In this document: in pieces, positions 9,426 to 19,269 of the stretch
Position numbering within the stretch: position 1 is the first letter of the stretch
Layout of the letters: each line of letters opens with the position of its first letter
NCBI RefSeq assembly: GCF_002204185.1
Contig: NZ_MXPU01000003.1
Span: forward strand, 186,001-250,000
Reading direction: 5' to 3'
Length of the DNA stretch: 64,000 nucleotides
Source: Rhizobium esperanzae
Lineage (GTDB): Bacteria; Pseudomonadota; Alphaproteobacteria; Rhizobiales; Rhizobiaceae
Translations under genes and position numbers: made by a program
The notes under the pieces: generated by a model
What the model was told of the DNA's origin: nothing
The model's database searches: none
The model's input: only the letters and a program-made list of their open reading frames with translations

Positions 9426-9599
9426 ATGACCGCCTCTCTCTCGCGCTTCGCATACAGCAGCCCGGTGCAGGCTGGCGAACGCCAGACCGTGCGTCACGTA
9501 ATCGGCGCCCGCCGCCCGCAGAACGAGGACAGCCTCAAGCTGCTCGGCGCCGGCCAGCGCGTCACGCGCCACCAAGGCGCCCCCAGCTACGCGTTCTAA
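9426..9599 (+). CDS. small basic hypothetical protein (57 aa)
   Basis: Short open frame starting MTASLSRFAYSSPVQAGE and ending GAPSYAF, preceded by AAAGGA at the right distance for a ribosome-binding site. The product is basic, without a membrane segment or a recognised domain. Support comes from context: a good candidate promoter (9301-9316), an SD, and a structured 3' region with a strong terminator at 9715-9747. I do not recognise a function. The transcript may mainly serve the downstream RNA hairpins, but the codon use looks coding. Confidence 0.6.
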   Translation: MTASLSRFAYSSPVQAGERQTVRHVIGARRPQNEDSLKLLGAGQRVTRHQGAPSYAF

Positions 9600-9603
9600 G
9601 CCT

Positions 9604-9747
9604 GAAAGCCGGTCCGTCTCCTCCCTCCCGGACCGGCCTATTGGAATGCAGTAGAGCCCGCTTGAGCGCTCCTCCTCCTTTGAGCTCGCGGGCATTGACC
9701 GGATAGACCGGTCCAAGGCGGTGCCACTGGCACCGCCTTTTTCTTTT
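9604..9747 (+). ncRNA. candidate small RNA / structured 3'UTR with two anti-SD loops
   Basis: Three consecutive hairpins follow the 57-codon gene. Hairpin 1 pairs 9608-9616 with 9629-9637 (9 bp) and shows the loop UCUCCUCCCUCC. Hairpin 2 pairs 9656-9661 with 9688-9693 and 9664-9667 with 9684-9687; its loop contains CUCCUCCUCCUUU, which includes the anti-SD core of 16S rRNA. Hairpin 3 is an intrinsic terminator. C/U-rich loops of this kind are known in rhizobial and rhodobacterial regulatory RNAs, which base-pair with ribosome-binding sites. Whether this RNA is processed from the mRNA or made independently cannot be told. Confidence 0.55.
9715..9747 (+). terminator. rho-independent terminator
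   Basis: Perfect 11-bp stem (AAGGCGGTGCC, 9715-9725, with 9729-9739), a three-base loop and a T-rich tail. It ends the transcript of the 57-codon gene and its hairpin RNA. Confidence 0.85.
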
Positions 9748-9811
9748 GTCTGAAGTGAGCTTTTAATTTTAGACGGTGCCAAAAACAGCTTGTCTCCCAT
9801 GGCGCGCGCAA

Positions 9812-9985
9812 ACCTCCCTCTCCCTCCTGTGCTCGTCACAGGAATCCAGTGCGCCCAAGTCCTTGGGCGCAAGAGACTCTCTTCAATCGCACATAGCGCT
9901 ATTCACCGCGCAGACGCGCGGTGGCTGGATTCCTGTGACATCCGTCGGGCAAAGCCCGAGGAAGGGAATGAGGGAGGTGGAGGAG
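9812..9985. repeat. RIME-like palindromic intergenic mosaic element
   Basis: A 15-bp perfect inverted repeat (GTCACAGGAATCCAG at 9835-9849, complement at 9925-9939) encloses two smaller palindromes (9851-9859/9862-9870 and 9904-9911/9916-9923). A third lies just outside (CGGGCAAAGCCCG, 9946-9958), and pyrimidine-rich and purine-rich arms flank the whole. The layout and core motif resemble Rhizobium-specific intergenic mosaic elements as I remember them. It sits between the terminator at 9747 and the 3' end of prmA and has no coding content. Its exact ends are estimated. Confidence 0.7.
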
Positions 9986-10044
9986 AGGGCGAGCCTTAGC
10001 AACGGTACACGATTCAGGGAGAGTTTGAGCTTCGTAGCGAAAAC

Positions 10045-10923
10045 TCAAGGCCGGTCGAAATGGATGGTGACCCAGCCATTCCGCCAGATCGTCCTGACAT
10101 GGCGAAGCCTGGCGCCGCTATAGGCGGCGATCACCTTCCAGCGCTGTGCGGCCAGAATGCCCGAGAGGATCACCGATCCGCCGGGCGCCAGATGTGTGGC
10201 GAGCTTTGGCGCCATCCGGATCAACGGCCGGGCGAGGATGTTGGCGATGATGAGATCGAAGGGGCCATGCTCCGAAAAGGCCGTCGAATGAAAGCCCGGC
10301 GCGGTCTTCGTAACGATGCCAGACGCGATGCCGTTGCGTCGTACGTTCTCGGCCGCGACCCGCGTCGCGATCGGATCGATATCGGTAGCAAGCACTGGGA
10401 TGTTTTTGAGCTTGCGCACCGCAATCGCCAGAACGCCGCTGCCGGTGCCGAGGTCGAGTGCGTTGGAGACCGGGCGCGAACGCACCACCGCATCGATCAT
10501 CTCCAGGCAACCGGCCGTTGTGCCGTGATGGCCGGTGCCGAAGGCTTGGCCGGCATCGATCTCGATGGCGATGTCGCCGGAGAGGACCTTCTCGCGGTCA
10601 TGCGAGCCATGCACCAGGAAGCGCCCTGCCCTGACCGGCTTCAACCCTTCGAGCGATTTCGCTACCCAATCGACATCCGGGATGACTTCTCGCAACAACT
10701 GAGCATCGGGAAAAGCGACCTTCAGCGCCGCCTCGATGCGAGAGCGCACATCTGACTCGTCCTCGGTTATCATATAGACGGAGGCTTCCCAGACATCCTT
10801 CTTTTCATCGATTTCGGTGGTGCCGATGGCAAAGTCTTCTTCGCCGAAGACTTGAGTCAGGAGCTCGAGGATCGCTTCGGCCTGGCTTTCGGTGGTCGAC
10901 ACGTAAAGGCGGATTTCACTCAC
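10045..10923 (-). CDS. prmA: ribosomal protein L11 methyltransferase
   Basis: SAM-dependent methyltransferase that trimethylates ribosomal protein L11. The 292 residues show an N-terminal substrate-recognition domain, then the class I methyltransferase core: ALDLGTGSGVLAIAVRKL (motif I), VLATDIDPIA (motif II) and DLIIANILARPL (the NPP-like catalytic loop). GQAFGTGHHGTTAGCLE is the typical PrmA SAM-binding segment. The upstream neighbour on the strand is the SCO1 gene, 68 bp away. Confidence 0.95.
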   Translation of the reverse strand: MSEIRLYVSTTESQAEAILELLTQVFGEEDFAIGTTEIDEKKDVWEASVYMITEDESDVRSRIEAALKVAFPDAQLLREVIPDVDWVAKSLEGLKPVRAGRFLVHGSHDREKVLSGDIAIEIDAGQAFGTGHHGTTAGCLEMIDAVVRSRPVSNALDLGTGSGVLAIAVRKLKNIPVLATDIDPIATRVAAENVRRNGIASGIVTKTAPGFHSTAFSEHGPFDLIIANILARPLIRMAPKLATHLAPGGSVILSGILAAQRWKVIAAYSGARLRHVRTIWRNGWVTIHFDRP

Positions 10924-10991
10924 GATAGGCGGTCTTTCCCGTTTCCGTTGCCCGCCATCGGTCGAGCCAACGCTCCATCACGCTGAAGCCA

Positions 10992-11594
10992 TCACCCCTT
11001 ATTGACGAGATTCTCCAGCTTCTTTACCGCCGTGTCCGGATTTTCGCCATAGGCGATCGTTCCGGAAAACCGCCCTGCCGAATCGAGCAGGAAGACCGAG
11101 GCAGTATGATCCATCGTATAGTCGCCGTTTGGATTCTTCTCGTCGACCGGCACCTTTTTGGCATAGACGCGGAACCCCTTGATGACCTCGGCAATCTTGT
11201 CCGGCGGGCCCGAAATGCCGGTAATGCGTTTGGAAACGTTGGAGACGTACTCGTTCATGATCTGGGGCGTATCGCGCTCCGGATCGACGGTCACAAAATA
11301 GGCCTGCAGTTTGTCACCATTCGGATCGACCTTCTCCAACCAGCCGTTCAGCTCGAAAAGAGTCGTCGGGCAGACTTCCGGGCAATGGGTAAATCCGAAG
11401 AACAGCGCCGTCGGCTTGCCGCGCAGCGCCTGCTCGGTGATCGGCTGGCCGCGCTGGGAAACCAGCGTGAAAGGCACGCCGAACGGCGGTTCCGCCACGA
11501 CATCTTGGGACTTCATGGGATACCACCTCAACGCGCCGAGAACTCCGGCAAGTATCAGAACACCGACCCAGACGGCGATGCGGAATGTCTTCAT
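10992..11594 (-). CDS. SCO1/SenC family copper chaperone
   Basis: Membrane-anchored thioredoxin-fold protein (200 aa) used in copper delivery to cytochrome c oxidase CuA sites. It starts with a single hydrophobic anchor (residues about 5-22), followed by GFTHCPEVCPTTLFEL with the CxxxC copper-binding cysteines. The third ligand is the His of MDHTASVFLLD. No oxidase genes are nearby, so the partner oxidase is inferred from the family. It is the only gene between prmA and the chemotaxis pair. Confidence 0.93.
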   Translation of the reverse strand: MKTFRIAVWVGVLILAGVLGALRWYPMKSQDVVAEPPFGVPFTLVSQRGQPITEQALRGKPTALFFGFTHCPEVCPTTLFELNGWLEKVDPNGDKLQAYFVTVDPERDTPQIMNEYVSNVSKRITGISGPPDKIAEVIKGFRVYAKKVPVDEKNPNGDYTMDHTASVFLLDSAGRFSGTIAYGENPDTAVKKLENLVNKG

Positions 11595-11986
11595 TTGCGT
11601 GATCCTCGATCCAGGCGGATGTGCCGCCCGCTTCTACCGCCGTGATTATAGTCTCGGCCGAAGGCGCGCAATTCAAGAATGTGTTTTTTGACCCGTGATT
11701 AATTGTCTTATGAACGGCAATTGCCGATCGCGCCAGATCAGCCGACCGGAATTGGCATCCATCAAAAACTCCTCGCGGGTTCAATGGCTTGCCTTCAACC
11801 CCGATCATACGATCGCATGATGAATATCATTAGGAAAGACTTAAGCCGTCGTATCTATTATTTGGCAATGCGTGCGGCCCGATCGAGCCGTCCTGACATG
11901 AAGTCTGCCGAGTGGCGAAAACCCCGGACGTCCGCATGAGGGTAGGAAAACATAAACCCGAGCGGTTTGTGGAGGGGTCTTTTTCA
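11595..11986. other. 392-bp divergent intergenic region
   Basis: Separates the minus-strand SCO1 gene from the plus-strand chemoreceptor. It is AT-richer than its surroundings and must hold both promoters. I see no convincing operator or hairpin. A strong GGAGGGG ribosome-binding site at 11971-11977 precedes the receptor start. Confidence 0.5.
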
Positions 11987-13951
11987 ATGACGAATTCATC
12001 AGTGCGCAGGAGCCTGTCGGTCAGCCAGAGGCTCTGGACGCTCGGTGGCGCAGCCTTCCTTGGTTTCGGAACGATGCTCGGCGTCGGCTGGTACGAAAAC
12101 ATGCGTGTCGACGCCGCCCTGCACCGTGCCGGCGACATTCAGGCGAGCGTCAACCACATCGATGCCATGCGGGTTGCGAATCTGACGATGGTCCTGGCCG
12201 CCATGGACATTATCGTCGACAAGGACGACAAGGTGGTCGAGCCTGCGCGCCTCAAGCTGATCGGCGATTCACTGACTGCCCTTTCCGGCGGTTCGAAGGA
12301 AATGCGCCTTCTTGCCGACGAGATGCGTGACGATGGCTTGTTGAAGAGTTACGACTCCGATGTCGCCGCAATGGGCAAGGCAATCCAGGTCGATCTCGTC
12401 GCCCTTGTCCAGCAGGGAGCGCCCGATGCCGAGTTCGACAAGATCGACGACGCGATCGACGGTGCCGGCGAAGAGCTGACTGCAACGCTCGACAAGCTCG
12501 CCGCTGACGGCACCGTCTTCGCCCAGCAGCATGTCGAACTTGCCAATGCCGTATCGCGGGAAGCCCTCATCCTGCAGGTCGGCCTGGGCATCTTGGCCAT
12601 CCTTACCATGGCTGTCCTGCAATATATTCACGGTGGTTCGATCCGGCGTGGCATCGACCGCGTGCGCGAAAGCATGCAGCGCATTATGAACGGCGACCTG
12701 ACCAGCGACGTTCCGGAAAAGAACCGCGGCGATGAGATCGGCGAGATGGCCCGCGCCGCCGACGGCTTTCGTCTTGCCGCCATCGAAAAGCGCGACCTCG
12801 AAACCAAGAGCCAAACCGATAGACAGCGCAGCGACGCCGAACATCGGGAGCGTGAAGCGGCAAAACTCGCCGATGCCGAGGCGCTGAACGCCGCCGTCAC
12901 CGCCCTTGGCCACGGCCTTACCCGTCTGTCGGAAGGCGATGTCACCGTTACGATCGACCAGCCTTTCCGCGAGGAACTGGAACGCCTGCGCCGCGATTTC
13001 AACCAGACGACGGCGACATTGCGCAAGGCGATGAGCGACATCGCGGTGAACAGCAGCTCGATCGAGGCAAACAGCCGGCAGATGCGCGCCGCCGCCGACG
13101 ATCTCGCCAAGCGCACCGAGCAGCAGGCCGCCTCGCTGGAAGAGACCTCGGCCGCTCTCGATCAGATCACAGCCACCGTCCGCAACGCCACCAGCCGCGC
13201 CGAGGAAGTCGGCCACATGGTCTCGCACACCCGGCAGAATACCGCCAAGTCCGACATCGTCGTCGGCGATGCAATGGCCGCAATGCAGCGAATCGAAGGC
13301 GCTTCCCGCGAGATCGGCAAGATCATCAACGTCATCGACGAAATCGCCTTCCAGACGAACCTCTTGGCGCTCAACGCCGGCGTCGAGGCCGCGCGTGCCG
13401 GCGAGGCCGGCAAAGGCTTTGCCGTCGTTGCCCAGGAAGTGCGCGAACTCGCCGGCCGTGCCGCAGGTGCGGCCAAGGATATCAAGGCCTTGATCGGAAA
13501 ATCCGGCGAGGAAGTGAAGATCGGCGGCGAACTGGTGACAGCCGCCGGTGAAGCGCTTCGCCAGATCGGTGAAGATGTTCTGCGCATCGACGAACATGTT
13601 AAATCAATCGTAACCTCTGCGCGCGAACAATCGGTTGGATTGAACGAAATCAATACTTCGATCAGCCAGATGGATCAGGTCACGCAGAAAAACGCGGCCA
13701 TGGTGGAAGAGACGAATGCCGCAAGCCATACGCTCGCCATCGACGCGGAAAACCTGACGCAGCTGGTCAAGCAGTTCAAAACCGGCGAGGGCATGAGCGC
13801 CCGGCAAACGCCGCGAGAGGCAACCGCCGCCTCGCATTCGAGACCTTCTCCCGCACGCAGCCTGATCGGCAAGGTCGCGGGCGCATTCAACGGCGGTTCC
13901 GCCGCCAAAACCATCGCCGCTCCCGCCGGGGACAATTGGGAAGAATTCTGA
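11987..13951 (+). CDS. methyl-accepting chemotaxis protein
   Basis: Transmembrane chemoreceptor of 654 residues. TM1 lies near residues 17-36. The periplasmic part to about 190 looks all-helical, like a four-helix-bundle sensor. TM2 lies near 193-212. HAMP segments follow, then the methylation helices and the signalling hairpin ([36 protein letters not shown]). The last five residues, NWEEF, match the tether that binds CheR and CheB, which is present on only some receptors. The start at MTNSSVRR is chosen because GGAGGGG sits just upstream; an in-frame ATG at 11912 lacks this. It is followed 2 bp later by cheW. Confidence 0.94.
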   Translation: MTNSSVRRSLSVSQRLWTLGGAAFLGFGTMLGVGWYENMRVDAALHRAGDIQASVNHIDAMRVANLTMVLAAMDIIVDKDDKVVEPARLKLIGDSLTALSGGSKEMRLLADEMRDDGLLKSYDSDVAAMGKAIQVDLVALVQQGAPDAEFDKIDDAIDGAGEELTATLDKLAADGTVFAQQHVELANAVSREALILQVGLGILAILTMAVLQYIHGGSIRRGIDRVRESMQRIMNGDLTSDVPEKNRGDEIGEMARAADGFRLAAIEKRDLETKSQTDRQRSDAEHREREAAKLADAEALNAAVTALGHGLTRLSEGDVTVTIDQPFREELERLRRDFNQTTATLRKAMSDIAVNSSSIEANSRQMRAAADDLAKRTEQQAASLEETSAALDQITATVRNATSRAEEVGHMVSHTRQNTAKSDIVVGDAMAAMQRIEGASREIGKIINVIDEIAFQTNLLALNAGVEAARAGEAGKGFAVVAQEVRELAGRAAGAAKDIKALIGKSGEEVKIGGELVTAAGEALRQIGEDVLRIDEHVKSIVTSAREQSVGLNEINTSISQMDQVTQKNAAMVEETNAASHTLAIDAENLTQLVKQFKTGEGMSARQTPREATAASHSRPSPARSLIGKVAGAFNGGSAAKTIAAPAGDNWEEF

Positions 13952-13953
13952 TC

Positions 13954-14421
13954 ATGAACAACAACGCCATCAAGCAATCGGGCGCCTATCTCGAAATCGT
14001 TTCATTCCATCTGGGCGACCAGGAATTCTGCATCGACATCATGGCCATCCGCGAAATCCGCGGTTGGGCGCCGGTGACGCCAATGCCGCATACCCCGCCC
14101 TACGTTCTCGGCCTTATCAACCTGCGCGGCGCGGTGATCCCGGTCATCGACATGGCCTGCCGCCTCGGCATGAAGATGACCGAGCCTTCCGAGCGCTCGG
14201 CGATCATCGTCACCGACATCGCCGGCAAGCTGGTCGGTCTGCTGGTCGAGCAGGTTTCCGACATGATGACCATCAAGAGCGAAGACCTGCAGCCGCCGCC
14301 GGAAATCATCCCGGAAGCCCAGCGCGCCTTCTGCCGCGGCATCGTCGCGCTTGAGAAAACCATGGTCTGCTTCCTGAACCTCGATACCGTCATTGCCGAC
14401 GAGCTGAATCAGGCGGCTTGA
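13954..14421 (+). CDS. cheW: chemotaxis coupling protein CheW
   Basis: Adaptor linking chemoreceptors to the CheA kinase (155 aa). Typical blocks are present: LEIVSFHLGDQEFCIDI, IREIRGW, YVLGLINLRGAVIPVIDMA and LVEQVSDMM. The ATG at 13954 lies 2 bp after the receptor stop codon; the alternative ATG at 13936 overlaps the receptor and adds six residues. Pairing one receptor with its own CheW outside a full che operon suggests an accessory input into the main chemotaxis pathway. Confidence 0.94.
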   Translation: MNNNAIKQSGAYLEIVSFHLGDQEFCIDIMAIREIRGWAPVTPMPHTPPYVLGLINLRGAVIPVIDMACRLGMKMTEPSERSAIIVTDIAGKLVGLLVEQVSDMMTIKSEDLQPPPEIIPEAQRAFCRGIVALEKTMVCFLNLDTVIADELNQAA

Positions 14422-14442
14422 TATTCACCATAGTGATGTTGA

Positions 14443-14472
14443 AGGGCCCGGTTTGTCCGGGCCTTTTTGTTT
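14443..14472 (+). terminator. rho-independent terminator after cheW
   Basis: GGCCCGG (14445-14451) pairs with CCGGGCC (14457-14463) and is followed by TTTTTGTTTT. It closes the receptor-cheW operon. Confidence 0.8.
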
Positions 14473-14494
14473 TATACGGTCGCGCGAGCAAGCC

Positions 14495-14672
14495 CACCCT
14501 CCCCACAAGGGAGAGGGCCTAACCCGAAGGCCCCGCGCCGCCTCGCTCCTCCCGAAACGCCGAAGATGTGGAAAGCGAGTGCGACAGGTTAAGCCCCTCC
14601 CCTTGTGGGGGTCCGGAGGGCGGGTCGAGACCCGTGGCTCGACCCCGGACGGGTTTGGGGCGGGGTCTTTTA
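14495..14672. repeat. palindromic intergenic repeat element
   Basis: The inverted repeat CCCCACAAGG (14501-14510) and its complement at 14601-14610 encloses a pyrimidine-rich middle. It is followed by GACCCCG...CGGGGTC and a T-run near 14672. No reading frame here looks coding. The pattern resembles the multicopy palindromic elements found between rhizobial genes, but copy number cannot be judged from one window. Confidence 0.5.
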
Positions 14673-14687
14673 TGATGAAAGCCCCAC

Positions 14688-15179
14688 CTACGGCTTCCCA
14701 TTCTTCCAAGTCACGCTCTGCCCATAGAGCGGAATGGTCGAGATCGACATCTTCGCCGAACCATCTGTCAACTCGCGCGAATGGGCGAGATAGATCAGCG
14801 TGTCGTTGGTCTTGTCGTAGATGCGGTTGACAACCAACGTCTTCCAGATCAGCGACATCCCCTGGCGAAACACTTCGCTGCCGTCCTTGGAGAGGTCGAT
14901 ATTGCCGATCTCGATCGGCCCGGTCTGGCGGCAGGCGATGGAATTGTTGGACGGATCCTCGAACCAGTTGCCGTTCTTGAACCGGTCGATCAGGCTGCGA
15001 TCGAAATAGGTGACGTGGCAGGTGACACCCTTGACCTCGGGATCGGAGAGTGCCTCGACGATGATGTCGTTGCCGATCCAGTCGACCCCGACCTTGCCGA
15101 CGACTTCGGCCGAGGCGGCGCCCGTGGAAACGGCAACGAAGGAAAATGCGGCGAGAAAAAACATGCGCAGCTTGGACAT
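14688..15179 (-). CDS. creA: CreA family periplasmic protein
   Basis: 163-residue exported protein with a signal peptide (MSKLRMFFLAAFSFVAVSTGAASA). The conserved CreA body follows: VGKVGVDWIGNDI, VEALSDPEVKGVTCHV, then NSIACRQTGPI and LIWKTLVVNRIYD. Function is unknown; the family was named for linkage to creBCD in E. coli, which is absent here. The start at 15179 puts the signal peptide at the N-terminus; the in-frame ATG at 15233 would add 18 residues before it. Confidence 0.9.
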   Translation of the reverse strand: MSKLRMFFLAAFSFVAVSTGAASAEVVGKVGVDWIGNDIIVEALSDPEVKGVTCHVTYFDRSLIDRFKNGNWFEDPSNNSIACRQTGPIEIGNIDLSKDGSEVFRQGMSLIWKTLVVNRIYDKTNDTLIYLAHSRELTDGSAKMSISTIPLYGQSVTWKNGKP

Positions 15180-15257
15180 GGCGGCTCCCTGGATGATCCG
15201 CATTCTAGATAAGCATGCCCCCAGGCTTTGCAAGAAAGCGCCGCTGCAGGATCAGAT

Positions 15258-15848
15258 TCAGCCCTTCCGGCAGGTGCAGGGCGCGTAGCCCTTCGCCGTC
15301 AAGCGCCCAGGCGTCATGCCGATCAGCGCCGGGATCGCTTCCACGGCTTTCGCCTTGACCGCCTTCGCCATCTCGATCGCCGCTGCCGCACAGATCGCGG
15401 CATCCTCGGCGGCGTTATGGTGCATGAAATGCAGACCAAGATGGTCGGCGATCAGGTTCAGCCGATGCGAGAGGAAATGCGGCCAGATCCGCTGCGCCAT
15501 TTTCAGGCTGCAGAGATAGGTGAGTTCCGGATAGGATTGCCGGTAGAGATCGAGGCTCGCCCGCCAGACGCTAAAATCAAAGGCCGCGTTGTGCGCGATC
15601 ATCGTCGCGCCGCTGATATCATCGTAGAACTCGTCCATCACCTCGGGGAATTCCGGCGCATCCTCGACGTGCTCCGGCCGGATACCATGGATCGCGATGT
15701 TCATCCCAGAAAACCGCATCTCGCGCGGCCGGATCAGCCGCTCCTCGACGCGCGTCACCCGCCCCTCCTCGATCCAGGCAAGGCCGACCGAGCAAGCGCT
15801 GCCGCGCTGCTCGTTGGCCGTCTCGAAATCGATGGCGATTGTCGTCAA
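15258..15848 (-). CDS. DEDDh 3'-5' exonuclease (DnaQ-like)
   Basis: Single-domain RNase T/DnaQ-fold exonuclease (196 aa). Exo I is AIDFETAN (Asp, Glu), Exo II is TMIAHNAAFDFSVW and Exo III is HNAAEDA with His and Asp, so it is the DEDDh type. No ATG fits: the frame is open to 16118, but those residues are unlike the family. I place the start at the TTG at 15848, reading TTG-ACG-ACA as M-T-T; another TTG lies two codons upstream. Likely roles are DNA proofreading or nucleic-acid turnover. The substrate is unknown. Confidence 0.82.
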   Translation of the reverse strand: MTTIAIDFETANEQRGSACSVGLAWIEEGRVTRVEERLIRPREMRFSGMNIAIHGIRPEHVEDAPEFPEVMDEFYDDISGATMIAHNAAFDFSVWRASLDLYRQSYPELTYLCSLKMAQRIWPHFLSHRLNLIADHLGLHFMHHNAAEDAAICAAAAIEMAKAVKAKAVEAIPALIGMTPGRLTAKGYAPCTCRKG

Positions 15849-16050
15849 AGACAAATATCCGAATCCTCTACCGCTACCGGCATAATCATAGCGGAAGGCG
15901 AAGGCAAATTTCGGCCTGTTGACATCTGCACGCGGATGGGGAAACCTCCGTGCATGATCAACTCTGTGACCCTTACCATCCACCATATCGCCTCGACCCT
16001 TCCAGGGTACGCGGGAGCGATGGTGCGTCACTAGCCGTCCGATCATCCCG

Positions 16051-16121
16051 AAAACCCTGCCGAGGCGAGCAGGGTTTTCGAAAATCCGGCTCTCCTCCCT
16101 GAAACCGAAGGAGAGCATCTC
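16051..16121 (+). promoter_or_regulatory. structured leader of the GNAT gene, SD sequestered in a hairpin
   Basis: Two hairpins precede the ATG at 16122. The first pairs AAAACCCTGC (16051-16060) with its complement at 16069-16078. The second pairs GCTCTCCT (16089-16096) with AGGAGAGC (16109-16116), burying the only ribosome-binding site. The arrangement suggests a cis-acting translational switch. No ligand class was recognised. Confidence 0.4.
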
Positions 16122-16658
16122 ATGTCAGAAAACAAAGAGAATGAACCCCGCGACCGAGCGCGCCTGCCGGACGGCGTCGTCGTGCGCGCCGTACGTCTTT
16201 CCGATGCTGAAGAGATCACCGATCTTATCAACTTACCGGGCTACCGGGCCGGCACCCTGCGGCCGCCCTACCAGCGGATTGAAGACGTTCGCAAGAAAAT
16301 GGAAAGCCCCTCGCCCGGCGCGCTCAACCTCGTCGTCACCCTGAATGTCAAGATCGTCGGCAATTGCGGCCTCAACCGCCTTAGCGGCCGTCGCCAACAC
16401 GTCGCCAGCCTCGGCATGGGCGTGCATGACGACTTCACCGGTCGCGGTTTCGGCCGCATCCTGCTTGGCGCGATGGTCGATGCCGCCGACGACTGGCTCG
16501 ACATCAAGCGGCTCGAACTGACCGTCTATACCGACAATGAGGCTGCGATCGCTCTCTACGAGAAGTTCGGCTTCGAAAAGGAAGGGCTTCTGCGCTCATT
16601 CGGCTACCGCGCCGGCCAATATGTCGACGCCTATACGATGGCGCGGCTGAGGGCTTAG
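16122..16658 (+). CDS. GNAT family N-acetyltransferase
   Basis: Acetyl-CoA-dependent N-acyltransferase of 178 residues. The N-terminal beta strand VVRAVRLSDAEEI begins the fold. Motif A, GVHDDFTGRGFGRILLGAMV, holds the pyrophosphate-binding loop, and motif B is LYEKFGFEKEGLLRSFGYRAGQYVDAY, as in RimJ/RimL- or SpeG-like enzymes. The acceptor is unknown. The start at 16122 is served by AGGAGAG, which is predicted to be base-paired in the leader. Confidence 0.88.
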   Translation: MSENKENEPRDRARLPDGVVVRAVRLSDAEEITDLINLPGYRAGTLRPPYQRIEDVRKKMESPSPGALNLVVTLNVKIVGNCGLNRLSGRRQHVASLGMGVHDDFTGRGFGRILLGAMVDAADDWLDIKRLELTVYTDNEAAIALYEKFGFEKEGLLRSFGYRAGQYVDAYTMARLRA

Positions 16659-16659
16659 G

Positions 16660-16962
16660 CAACAGCCAGACGAATAGGGCTTGACGAGGCATTCGGCGGG
16701 AACGCCCCATGCCTCGTTGAGCTTGAAAACAGCCGGTCGGCATGGGCAACGTGGACGATAAGGCGGTATTTGTTTCCGCCGATATCGAAAATCACCCTGT
16801 TGTCACCGACGAAATCTACGTTGGTACCTAACATTTTTTGATATCCGCCGGTTCCGCCCATTCCGCTTTGCTGACAACAGCATGCCAAACGCAAAAAGGA
16901 ACGCTAGCCTGCGGGTGCAACTCCCAAAAGGCACGCAGTGTCGACTTGGCGATCACCTGCAT
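16660..16962 (-). pseudogene. decayed higBA toxin-antitoxin remnant
   Basis: Reading from 16962 on the minus strand, MQVIAKSTLRAFWELHPQ...EPADIKK matches the N-terminal half of HigB-type mRNA-interferase toxins. At the six-T run 16834-16839 (plus strand) one base appears to be missing. Restoring it continues the protein as MLGTNVDFVGDNRVIFDIGGNKYRLIV, the conserved middle of HigB. The toxin C-terminus is absent. Instead, in another frame, LNEAWGVPAECLVKPY resembles the C-terminal end of the partner antitoxin HigA. So a frameshift plus an internal deletion have fused the two genes, and nothing functional should be made. Confidence 0.65.
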
Positions 16963-17002
16963 GGACGAGAATATTCCCAATACGGGAAGAATCAAGCATC
17001 GA

Positions 17003-19165
<2,163 letters not shown>

Positions 19166-19269
19166 TCACTCCAGAGAATCTGGCCAGGAAATCTGCATTG
19201 TTTTTAGAGCAAAATCGCCGGATGAAAAGGGAGGCTGCATATGCCGCATCACGAAGATTGACAACTGCC

